A stretch of DNA of 7,295 nucleotides from Actinomycetes bacterium (GCA_023432305.1 JAEYUT010000227.1:1-7295), one strand, 5' to 3'; counted from the first letter of the stretch, positions 1-6,249 are shown. Notes: a model not told the origin generated them from the sequence alone. Translations and numbers: made by a program.

Positions 1-33
1 GTGCACAGGCTCCTTTCATATAAGGGTGGGTCT

Positions 34-50
34 ACCCCCCAACGGGGGGT
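34..50 (+). promoter_or_regulatory. G/C-run hairpin upstream of the secreted nuclease gene
   Basis: A perfect inverted repeat, ACCCCCC (34-40) then AAC then GGGGGGT (44-50), can form a 7-bp stem with a 3-base loop, followed by the T-rich TTCTTAT. It ends 43 bases before the chosen start codon. It could be the terminator of a gene lying to the left, a 5'-leader structure, or an operator. A weaker overlapping repeat, GGGT-CT-ACCC (28-37), shares bases with the left arm, so the two could not form together. The repeat is directly visible; its role is not. No convincing -35/-10 pair is seen in the 93 bases available (TATAAG at 19-24 lacks the conserved final T). Confidence 0.45.
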
Positions 51-80
51 TCTTATGGACAGCGTCGTCCACCGAACAAC

Positions 81-93
81 GGAGAACCCTCAT
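81..93 (+). promoter_or_regulatory. Ribosome binding site fixing the start at 94
   Basis: GGAGAA at 81-86 is a good anti-16S match. Nine bases separate GGAG from the ATG at 94. This spacing, plus a signal peptide beginning exactly at that ATG, decides the start over the in-frame GTG at 1 and ATG at 55. Confidence 0.8.
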
Positions 94-3000
94 ATGACAG
101 CTTTGGCTCGGCAGCGCGCGCATCGACCCCGGCGCACCCTCGCATCAGTCGCATCAGCTGCGGCCGCGTCCCTCGCACTCACCGCACTCGCCGCCACTCC
201 GGTGGCAGCCGCCGAGGTCACCCACACGATCGCCGACGTGCAGGGCACGGGAGCTTCGACTCCGCTCAGCGGCCAGGTCGTCACGGTCGAGGGCGTCGTG
301 ACGGGCTACTACGCGGCCCCCTCCAACTACCGAGGCCTCTACCTGCAGACGGCGGGATCGGGGGGTGACGCCGACGCGACTCCCGGGGCGAGCGACGGCA
401 TCTTCGTCTACGTCAACAACGCGTACCCGCAGGTCGCCGTCGGCGATCTCGTGCGCGTCACCGGCGTCGCCGGCGAGAACAACGGGCAGACGCAGATCAC
501 GGCCACCACCGCAGGTGCCTTCGAGACCATCCAGGTTGCCGCCGGGCTCCCGGCGGCGACACCGCTCCCCGACAGCGTCGTCGGCGGAGCGCGTGAAGCC
601 TTCGAGGGCATGCTCGTGCAGCCGACCGGCGACTACCGTCTCGCGTCCAGCCACGAGCTGTTCAGCTTCGGATCGCTGTGGCTCTCCGCGGGCGGCGAGC
701 TCGTGAAGTCCACCGAGGTCGCCGATGCGGGGCCTGAGGCGGATGCGATCGCCGCTGCCAACCTCGCCCGGCGCCTGATCGTCGACGACGGCTACAGCAT
801 CCGCGTCGACAACTCCCAGCACGTGGGCGAGCAGCCGTACTTCACCGCCGACACGGTCGTCCGCAACGGCGACCGCTTCATCGCGCCCGAGAAGCCGATG
901 ATCCTCGGCTACGGGTTCGACGCGTGGCGCCTCCAGCCGCAGCTGCCCCTCACCGATGCGAGCGACGCGAGCTACAAGCCGACGTTCGAGACCCTCGATC
1001 CGCGTCCTGAGTCCGCCCCCGAGGTGGGCGGCGATGTGCAGTTCGGCACCTTCAACGTCTTCAACTACTTCACGACCTTCGGCGGTCAGGCGCGCGGTGC
1101 GGCCAACGCAGAGCAGTTCGCGAAGCAGAAGGCGAAGATCGTCGCCGCGATCAACGGCTTGGGCGCGGATGTCGTCGCGCTGCAGGAGATCGAGAACTCG
1201 GTCGAACTGGGCGAGGCGCCGGATGAGGCGCTCGCCGACCTCGTCGCGGGCCTCAACGCAGCGGCGGGCGCGGGCGCCTGGGACTATGTGCGCACGCCAG
1301 CCGCCCTGCAGACGCCGGGCGCCGAGGACATCATCATGACGGCGATCATCTTCAAGCCGTCGGTGGTCGAGCCGGTCGGCGACAGCTTCGCCGACATCGA
1401 CGCGACGTGGGACATCGCCCGCACGCCCATTGCGCAGACCTTCGCGCTCGACTCGGGCCGCCTCATCACGGTCGTCGTGAACCACTTCAAGTCGAAGAGC
1501 CCGCCGTCGGGCAGCACGGCGCCGGAGCCGGCTGATGGCCAGGGCTTCTTCAACGCGGAGCGCGTCGCACAGGCGCAGCGACTGGTCGGCTTCGTCGACG
1601 CGATCGCAGCCGACCCCACCAAGAGCAGCGATGTCATCCTGATGGGCGACTTCAACTCCTATAGCGAAGAGGATCCCATTCAGGTCTTCCGGGAGGCGGG
1701 TCTCGTCGACCTCGTCGCCGAGCGCACCGACGGGCAGTACACCTACACGTTCAACGGCGAGCTCGGCTCCCTGGATCACGCACTCGTCACCGGATCGCTC
1801 GCGCAGTCGATCACGGGCGTGGGCGTCTGGGGCATCAACTCGCCCGAGTGGAGCGACCGCGGCTACGCCTACGGCGCCACCGATGGCACGAGCCCGTACC
1901 GTTCAAGCGATCACGACCCGATCCTCGTGGGCGTCTCGGCCGACCGCGAGCCGGTGACGATCGACGTGCTCAGCATCAACGACTTCCATGGGCGCCTCGA
2001 GGCGGCTGCGGGAATCGGCGGGGCCGCGGTTCTCGGCGGCATGGTGCGCAGCTACGAGGCCGCCAACCCCAACACGCTCTTCGTGGGTGCGGGCGACCTG
2101 ATCGGCGCCTCCACCTTCACGTCGTTCATTCAGAACGACCAGCCCACGATCGACGCGCTCAACGCCATCGGGCTCGACGCGAGCGCCTTCGGCAACCACG
2201 AGTTCGACAAGGGACGAGCGGATGTCGACGACCGCATCCTGCAGGAGGCGGAGTGGCCCTACCTCGCCGCGAACCTGTACGACCGCGGCACGGGGCAGCC
2301 TGCGTACCAGGAGTACGAGCTGCGCACCTTCCAGGGCGTGACGATCGGCTTCATCGGCGCCGTCACCGAGGATCTGCCGAGCCTCGTGAGCCCTGACGGG
2401 ATCGCGAGCCTCGACGTGCGCGAGGTCGTGCCCGAGGTGAACCGGGTGGCTGAGCAGCTCTCCGATGGGGACGCCGCGAACGGCGAGGCGGATGTGCTCG
2501 TGCTGCTCGTGCACGAGGGGGCGGCGACGCCCGCCATCTCCTCGGCCACCGACGAGTCCGACTTCGGCCGGCTCGTCACGGGCGCGAGCGCCAAGATCGA
2601 CATGATCGTCTCCGGTCACACCCACCTCGCGTACAACCACGAGGTGGCGATCCCCGGCACCGACCGCACGCGTCCCGTCCTCTCGGCGGGCCAGTACGGC
2701 GCGATGTACGCGCACTCGCGGGTGGTGTTCGACCCGGAGACGGGCGAGGTGACGATCGAGTCGACCCTGCACGACCTGCCCGGTGCGTTCCCGCCCGACC
2801 CCGAGGTCGCGCAGATCGTGGCGGATGCGGTGAACGTCGCCAAGGAGCTCGGCAACGTGTCGCTCGGATCGATCGTGCAGGACATCCCGCGCGGTGCCAC
2901 CGCCGCGGGTGCCGAGAACCGGGGCAGCGAGTCGCCGCTCGGCAACCTCATCGCCGACGCGCAGCTCGCCGCCACCGCCGATCTCGGAACGCAGATCGCG

Positions 3001-4083
3001 ATCATGAACCCGGGAGGCATCCGCGGCAGCCTGCTGTACGCCTCGAGCGCCTCACACGACCCGGACGGCAACGTCACCTATGCGGAGGCGGCCGCGATCC
3101 AGCCGTTCGCGAACACCCTGGTGACGATCGAGCTCACCGGCGCGCAGCTCAAGCAGGTGCTGGAGCAGCAGTGGCAGCCGGCGGGCGAGCCGCGCCCGTT
3201 CCTCAAGCTCGGGCTCTCGGAGGGCTTCGAGTACGTGGCGGACCCGGATCGGGCCCAGGGGGAGCGCATCCTCGCGATGTCGTTCGACGGGGAGCCGGTG
3301 CAGCCGGATCAGAGCTTCACGGTCGTGACGAATTCGTTCCTCGCCGCGGGTGGCGACGCCTTCTCCGCGTTCACGCTGGGCACGGGCAAGGTGGATTCGG
3401 GGCGCATCGATCTCGATGCCTTCGTGGCCTACATCGGCGCGAACTCGCCGGTGGCGCCGAAGCTCGAGCAGCGTGCCGTCTCGGCAGCCCTCACTCCGCC
3501 CGCCGACGGCACCGCCTACCAGCCGGGTGAGCAGGTGACCGCGCAGCTGCGGGGTCTGGCCTTCAGCGCCGGTGGTCCGACGACGGGCGAGGCTGCGATC
3601 CTGCAGGGCGACCAGGTGCTGGGCTCGGCGCCGATGGAGTTCGCGCTGACGGATGTCTTCGACAGCCAGGGTCAGGCGACGATCGCGTTCACGATCCCGG
3701 CGGGGCTCTCGGGCACGGTGCCGCTCACGATCACGGGCCCGGGCGGCACGGCGATCGACCTGCCCGTCGAGGTGGCGCAGGTGACTCCTCCGGCGCGCAT
3801 CGGCACCGGCACGAGCGCGTCGGCTCCGCTGCTGTCGTTCGGCGGCAACATCACCTACAGCGTCACGGTGTCGGCGGACGACCGATCGAAGCCCGTCGGC
3901 ACCGTCACGATCCGGGACGGGCTGAAGGTGATCGCGACGGTCGATGTGACGGCGGCCGACAACGGGAAGCTCTCGGTGAAGCTGCCGAGGCTCTCGCGCG
4001 GACTGCACCTGCTGACGGCGCAGTTCTCGGGAGACGGGTTCCGCAGCTCGCTCAGCTGGCCGTCGCTCGTGGTGGTGATCTAG
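94..4083 (+). CDS. Secreted ExeM/NucH-type DNase fused to a 5'-nucleotidase, with C-terminal Ig-like domain
   Basis: This 1,329-residue exported protein appears to combine two enzymes. Residues 1-40 are a signal peptide: a basic RPRR stretch, an Ala-rich core, and likely cleavage after AAA40. RR at 13-14 allows weak Tat similarity, but Sec is more likely. About 41-170 resembles the OB-fold of NucH and YhcR nucleases. About 311-612 is an endonuclease/exonuclease/phosphatase domain with GTFNVFN (N321), LQEIEN (E365), VNHFKSK (H464), GDFNS (D519, N521) and SDHDP (D606, H607). About 624-860 is a calcineurin-like phosphoesterase with NDFHG (D630, H632), GDL (D668), GNHEFD (N701, H702), H807 and GHTH (H842, H844). 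About 922-1105 is the 5'-nucleotidase C domain with SPLGNLIADA, NPGGIR (R977) and FLAAGGDAF. About 1131-1229 looks like a beta-sandwich, and 1231-1329 is an Ig-like repeat. All catalytic motifs are intact. Expected role: cut extracellular DNA, then dephosphorylate nucleotides to nucleosides and phosphate. It has no LPXTG or membrane anchor and no cysteine. The start is set by the GGAG site at 81. Domain calls are strong; substrate range is inferred from family. Confidence 0.9.
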   Translation: MTALARQRAHRPRRTLASVASAAAASLALTALAATPVAAAEVTHTIADVQGTGASTPLSGQVVTVEGVVTGYYAAPSNYRGLYLQTAGSGGDADATPGASDGIFVYVNNAYPQVAVGDLVRVTGVAGENNGQTQITATTAGAFETIQVAAGLPAATPLPDSVVGGAREAFEGMLVQPTGDYRLASSHELFSFGSLWLSAGGELVKSTEVADAGPEADAIAAANLARRLIVDDGYSIRVDNSQHVGEQPYFTADTVVRNGDRFIAPEKPMILGYGFDAWRLQPQLPLTDASDASYKPTFETLDPRPESAPEVGGDVQFGTFNVFNYFTTFGGQARGAANAEQFAKQKAKIVAAINGLGADVVALQEIENSVELGEAPDEALADLVAGLNAAAGAGAWDYVRTPAALQTPGAEDIIMTAIIFKPSVVEPVGDSFADIDATWDIARTPIAQTFALDSGRLITVVVNHFKSKSPPSGSTAPEPADGQGFFNAERVAQAQRLVGFVDAIAADPTKSSDVILMGDFNSYSEEDPIQVFREAGLVDLVAERTDGQYTYTFNGELGSLDHALVTGSLAQSITGVGVWGINSPEWSDRGYAYGATDGTSPYRSSDHDPILVGVSADREPVTIDVLSINDFHGRLEAAAGIGGAAVLGGMVRSYEAANPNTLFVGAGDLIGASTFTSFIQNDQPTIDALNAIGLDASAFGNHEFDKGRADVDDRILQEAEWPYLAANLYDRGTGQPAYQEYELRTFQGVTIGFIGAVTEDLPSLVSPDGIASLDVREVVPEVNRVAEQLSDGDAANGEADVLVLLVHEGAATPAISSATDESDFGRLVTGASAKIDMIVSGHTHLAYNHEVAIPGTDRTRPVLSAGQYGAMYAHSRVVFDPETGEVTIESTLHDLPGAFPPDPEVAQIVADAVNVAKELGNVSLGSIVQDIPRGATAAGAENRGSESPLGNLIADAQLAATADLGTQIAIMNPGGIRGSLLYASSASHDPDGNVTYAEAAAIQPFANTLVTIELTGAQLKQVLEQQWQPAGEPRPFLKLGLSEGFEYVADPDRAQGERILAMSFDGEPVQPDQSFTVVTNSFLAAGGDAFSAFTLGTGKVDSGRIDLDAFVAYIGANSPVAPKLEQRAVSAALTPPADGTAYQPGEQVTAQLRGLAFSAGGPTTGEAAILQGDQVLGSAPMEFALTDVFDSQGQATIAFTIPAGLSGTVPLTITGPGGTAIDLPVEVAQVTPPARIGTGTSASAPLLSFGGNITYSVTVSADDRSKPVGTVTIRDGLKVIATVDVTAADNGKLSVKLPRLSRGLHLLTAQFSGDGFRSSLSWPSLVVVI

Positions 4084-4095
4084 CGACAGACGCAC

Positions 4096-4131
4096 GACGG
4101 TCCGCGGCGCCGTGGGGCACCGCGGACCGTC
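4096..4131 (+). terminator. Terminator hairpin after the nuclease gene
   Basis: A perfect 12-bp stem, GACGGTCCGCGG (4096-4107) with CCGCGGACCGTC (4120-4131), begins 12 bases after the stop codon. Inside the loop, GCC (4109-4111) can pair with GGC (4116-4118) past one mismatch, lengthening the helix. No T-tract follows, as is common for actinobacterial terminators. Placement and stem strength make termination the best reading. Confidence 0.8.
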
Positions 4132-4171
4132 TCCGCGGTGCGAGCCGCTGGCCTGGGGTTCGATGAAAGGT

Positions 4172-4205
4172 GCGGGGCCCACCGCCCCCCGACGGCGGGC
4201 CCCGC
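4172..4205. terminator. Second GC-rich hairpin, possible tandem terminator
   Basis: GCGGGGCCC (4172-4180) pairs perfectly with GGGCCCCGC (4197-4205). After an A/C mismatch, CCG (4182-4184) pairs with CGG (4193-4195), leaving a C-rich loop. It lies 40 bases beyond the first hairpin and upstream of the proposed recQ promoter. A backup terminator for the nuclease transcript is plausible; an unrelated structural or regulatory role cannot be excluded. There is no T-tract. Confidence 0.45.
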
Positions 4206-4229
4206 TCCGGACTTCCCCCCAGATGTCCG

Positions 4230-4251
4230 GTTACCTTGCTTCGAAGGTAAC
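4230..4251. promoter_or_regulatory. Operator-like inverted repeat GTTACCTT-N6-AAGGTAAC
   Basis: Two perfect 8-base arms (4230-4237 and 4244-4251) flank GCTTCG. The arms are less GC-rich than their surroundings, which favours a protein site over a terminator. It does not match the actinobacterial LexA box or the DtxR/IdeR box. It lies about 115 bases upstream of the proposed recQ -35, rather far for a simple repressor site. Its function is unknown. Confidence 0.4.
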
Positions 4252-4267
4252 GACACTGGACAGTGTC
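4252..4267. promoter_or_regulatory. Operator-like palindrome GACACTG-GA-CAGTGTC
   Basis: A perfect 7-2-7 inverted repeat directly abuts the preceding one. It overlaps a second, odd-centred palindrome, GGACA-G-TGTCC (4258-4268), whose arms recur nearby as single half-sites. The symmetry suits a dimeric regulator; I cannot name one. Confidence 0.4.
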
Positions 4268-4319
4268 CGGAATGTCCCCGAACGGGGGGCAGGAGAAGCG
4301 GAGCGAGTTGTCCAGAAAG

Positions 4320-4333
4320 CCCGGAATTCCGGG
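4320..4333. repeat. Perfect 14-bp palindrome CCCGGAATTCCGGG
   Basis: This is a gapless self-complementary site centred between 4326 and 4327, about 30 bases upstream of the proposed recQ -35. With no loop it would make a poor RNA hairpin, so a DNA-binding site or chance are the likely explanations. Confidence 0.35.
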
Positions 4334-4364
4334 GATCTGGGTGGTCAGACCTGTCGGGTACCGG

Positions 4365-4398
4365 GGGACACGTCGGCCGTCCCGAGTAGCGTGGACGC
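4365..4398 (+). promoter_or_regulatory. Probable leaderless promoter of recQ
   Basis: TAGCGT (4387-4392) fits the actinobacterial -10 pattern TANNNT. GGGACA (4365-4370), 16 bases upstream, matches TTGACA at four of six positions. Counting about seven bases from the -10 places transcription initiation at or near A4399, the first base of the recQ ATG. There is no usable Shine-Dalgarno sequence: the only nearby GGA (4393-4395) is 3 bases from the ATG. Together these suggest a leaderless mRNA, a common arrangement in actinobacteria. The motifs are visible; the start site is inferred. Confidence 0.6.
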
Positions 4399-6213
4399 AT
4401 GCCCACAGCCCCCGACGTGCTGCACCGTGTCTTCGGCTACTCCGCGTTCCGGGGCGACCAGGCGGCCATCATCGAGCAGGTGGTCTCAGGCGGCGACGCG
4501 GTCGTGCTCATGCCGACGGGCGGCGGCAAGTCGCTCTGCTACCAGATCCCCGCGCTGGTGCGCCCGGGGACGGGCGTCGTCATCTCTCCCCTCATCGCGC
4601 TCATGCAGGATCAGGTCGACGCGCTCGAGGCGCTCGGCGTGCGCGCCGCGTTCCTCAACTCCACCCAGGATGCCGACACCCGGCGCCTCGTCGAGGCGCA
4701 GCTCCTGGCGGGCGAGGTCGACATCCTCTATCTCGCGCCCGAGCGGCTGAAGCTCGAGTCCGCGCGGGAGCTGCTCGATCGCCTCGAGATCTCGGTCTTC
4801 GCGATCGATGAAGCGCACTGCGTCTCGCAATGGGGCCACGACTTCCGCCCCGACTATCTGGGGCTCTCGATCCTGCATGAGCGCTGGCCGAGCGTGCCGC
4901 GCATCGCCCTCACCGCCACCGCCACCGACGCGACTCGCCGCGAGATCGTGGAGCGGCTCGGGCTGCAGAGCGCGAAGAAGTTCGTCTCGAGCTTCGACCG
5001 CCCCAACATCCAGTACCGCATCGAGCCCAAGACCCAGCCGCTGCAGCAGCTGCTGCAGCTCATCCGCACCGAGCACCCGGGCGACGCGGGCATCGTCTAC
5101 TGCCTCTCGCGTGCGTCCGTCGAGAAGACCGCGGAGGCGCTCGTGGGCGCCGGCATCCAGGCGCTGCCGTACCACGCTGGTCTCGACGCGAGCGTGCGCG
5201 CCCGCAACCAGGCGCGATTCCTGCGCGACGACGGAATCGTCATGGTCGCGACGATCGCGTTCGGCATGGGCATCGACAAGCCGGATGTGCGCTTCGTCGC
5301 CCACCTCGATCTGCCGAAGTCCGTCGAGGGGTACTACCAGGAGACCGGGCGTGCAGGGCGCGACGGCCTGCCGTCGACCGCCTGGCTCGCGTACGGCCTG
5401 CAGGATGTCGTGCAGCAGCGCCGCATGATCCAGGAATCCGAGGGAGACGCGGCATTCAAGCGCCGCGCTTCACAGCACCTCGACGCGATGCTCGCACTCT
5501 GCGAGACGGTCGAGTGCCGCCGGGTGCAGCTGCTGAACTACTTCGGCCAGGAGTCGGGACCGTGCGGCAACTGCGACACGTGCCTCAACCCGCCTGAGGC
5601 GTGGGACGGCACCGTCCCCGCCCAGAAGCTGCTCTCCACGATCGTGCGCCTGCAGCGCGAGCGCAATCAGCGCTTCGGCGCAGGCCACCTCATCGACATC
5701 CTGCTGGGGCGCGAGACGGATCGCGTGCGCAGCCAGCGTCACGACGAGCTGCGCACCTTCGGCATCGGCACCGAGATCAGCGAGCAGGAGTGGCGCGGCG
5801 TCGTGCGGCAGCTGCTCGCGCAGGGTCTGCTCGCGGTGAACTCGGACGGCTACGGCACGCTCGTCATCACCGAGGCCTCGGCCGCGGTGCTCGACGGCTC
5901 ACGGCCCGTGAAGCTGCGGCGCGAGCCGGAGAAGGTCGCGAAGTCCGCGAAGCGCAAGGCGGGAGCGGAGCTTCCCGAGACGGCGCAGCCGCTGTTCGAG
6001 GCGCTGCGGACATGGCGGGCGGAGGTCGCCCGCGAGCAGGGTGTGCCCGCCTACATCGTCTTCGGCGATGCGACCCTGCGCGGCATCGCCCTCACCGAGC
6101 CCACGAGCATCGAGCAGCTCGCGGAGATCTCCGGCGTCGGCGAGAAGAAGCTCGAAGCCTACGGGGAGGCTGTGCTCGCGGTCGTCGCGAACGCGGCAAC
6201 CGCACCCGCGTAG
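4399..6213 (+). CDS. recQ: ATP-dependent DNA helicase RecQ
   Basis: This is a complete 604-residue RecQ, close to the usual bacterial length. RecQ unwinds DNA 3' to 5' using ATP and acts in recombination, replication-fork repair and removal of aberrant joint molecules in the cytoplasm. The helicase core shows Walker A TGGGKS (K44), SPLIALMQDQ, the DEAH box with the RecQ-specific aromatic loop (137-149, DEAHCVSQWGHDF), ALTATAT, and motifs V-VI with ATIAFGMGIDKPDVRF and QETGRAGRDG (R318, R321). The RQC zinc site is intact: C373, then C389, C392 and C395 in CGNCDTC. A winged-helix region covers about 402-505. A Lys/Arg-rich linker (about 509-525) leads to an HRDC domain (about 529-602). The ATG at 4399 begins the conserved N-terminus (LHRVFGYSAFRGDQ) and coincides with the predicted transcription start. 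No gene overlaps it, so it is probably transcribed alone. No truncation or missing motif is seen. Confidence 0.97.
   Translation: MPTAPDVLHRVFGYSAFRGDQAAIIEQVVSGGDAVVLMPTGGGKSLCYQIPALVRPGTGVVISPLIALMQDQVDALEALGVRAAFLNSTQDADTRRLVEAQLLAGEVDILYLAPERLKLESARELLDRLEISVFAIDEAHCVSQWGHDFRPDYLGLSILHERWPSVPRIALTATATDATRREIVERLGLQSAKKFVSSFDRPNIQYRIEPKTQPLQQLLQLIRTEHPGDAGIVYCLSRASVEKTAEALVGAGIQALPYHAGLDASVRARNQARFLRDDGIVMVATIAFGMGIDKPDVRFVAHLDLPKSVEGYYQETGRAGRDGLPSTAWLAYGLQDVVQQRRMIQESEGDAAFKRRASQHLDAMLALCETVECRRVQLLNYFGQESGPCGNCDTCLNPPEAWDGTVPAQKLLSTIVRLQRERNQRFGAGHLIDILLGRETDRVRSQRHDELRTFGIGTEISEQEWRGVVRQLLAQGLLAVNSDGYGTLVITEASAAVLDGSRPVKLRREPEKVAKSAKRKAGAELPETAQPLFEALRTWRAEVAREQGVPAYIVFGDATLRGIALTEPTSIEQLAEISGVGEKKLEAYGEAVLAVVANAATAPA
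5040..5059. repeat. 20-bp perfect palindrome inside recQ
   Basis: The 20 bases centred between 5049 and 5050 are perfectly self-complementary; the arms are GCTGCAGCAG and CTGCTGCAGC. They encode part of the run LQQLLQL between the two helicase lobes. Consistent use of CAG for Gln and CTG for Leu gives this symmetry automatically, so it is probably a by-product of codon use, though it may form a hairpin. Confidence 0.6.
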
Positions 6214-6223
6214 CCGTTCCGCG

Positions 6224-6249
6224 GTCTACGCGTCGGGCGCCGCGTAGAC
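6224..6249. terminator. Hairpin shared by convergent recQ and amidohydrolase genes
   Basis: GTCTACGCG (6224-6232) pairs perfectly with CGCGTAGAC (6241-6249) across an 8-base loop. The stem starts 11 bases after the recQ stop codon. It includes the stop codon (complement of CTA, 6226-6228) and the last codons of the opposing gene. For recQ it is placed as a normal terminator. For the amidohydrolase it would form at the very end of the coding region, where a terminating ribosome might hinder it. There is no T-tract. Confidence 0.6.

Larger units (their letters stand above)
4206..4364. other. Non-coding stretch dense in short inverted repeats and TGTCC half-sites
   Basis: I see no credible gene here. 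The stretch holds several palindromes: CCGGAC/GTCCGG (4207-4212 and 4225-4230), GTTACCTT/AAGGTAAC (4230-4251), GACACTG-GA-CAGTGTC (4252-4267), CCCCG-AA-CGGGG (4276-4287), CCCGGAATTCCGGG (4320-4333) and GGTC-A-GACC (4343-4351). TGTCC or its complement GGACA occurs at 4224, 4258, 4264, 4273 and 4309, and again at 4366 inside the proposed -35 region. This suggests protein binding sites upstream of recQ, but the regulator is not identifiable from sequence. Confidence 0.5.

Noticed and set aside
1..93. Start of the nuclease at GTG 1 or ATG 55
   Set aside because: Either would place 31 or 13 extra residues before a clean signal peptide. The ATG at 94 has a GGAG site at correct spacing; the GTG at 1 is merely the window edge.
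1..93. Phosphate-control (PHO) box for the nuclease gene
   Set aside because: Phosphate regulation would make sense for this enzyme, but no GTTCACC-like direct repeats are present in the 93 bases available.
154..1779. 541-codon open frame on the minus strand inside the nuclease gene
   Set aside because: Arg/Glu/Val-rich, low-complexity translation with no recognisable motif, lying opposite a strongly supported gene; typical of antisense frames in high-GC DNA. The same applies to minus-strand frames at 1903-2772, 3052-4182 and 4486-5304.
4230..4251. LexA (SOS) or DtxR/IdeR box upstream of recQ
   Set aside because: The centre contains TTCGAA, but there is no CGAAC-N4-GTTCG. The arms GTTACCTT/AAGGTAAC do not fit the iron-box pattern.
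4263..4811. Possible small gene starting at GTG 4263, ATG 4272 or TTG 4308, with AGGAGAAG at 4291
   Set aside because: The purine-rich site is spaced for TTG 4308 only, the product runs out of frame into recQ, and its sequence is Arg/Pro-rich with no family resemblance.
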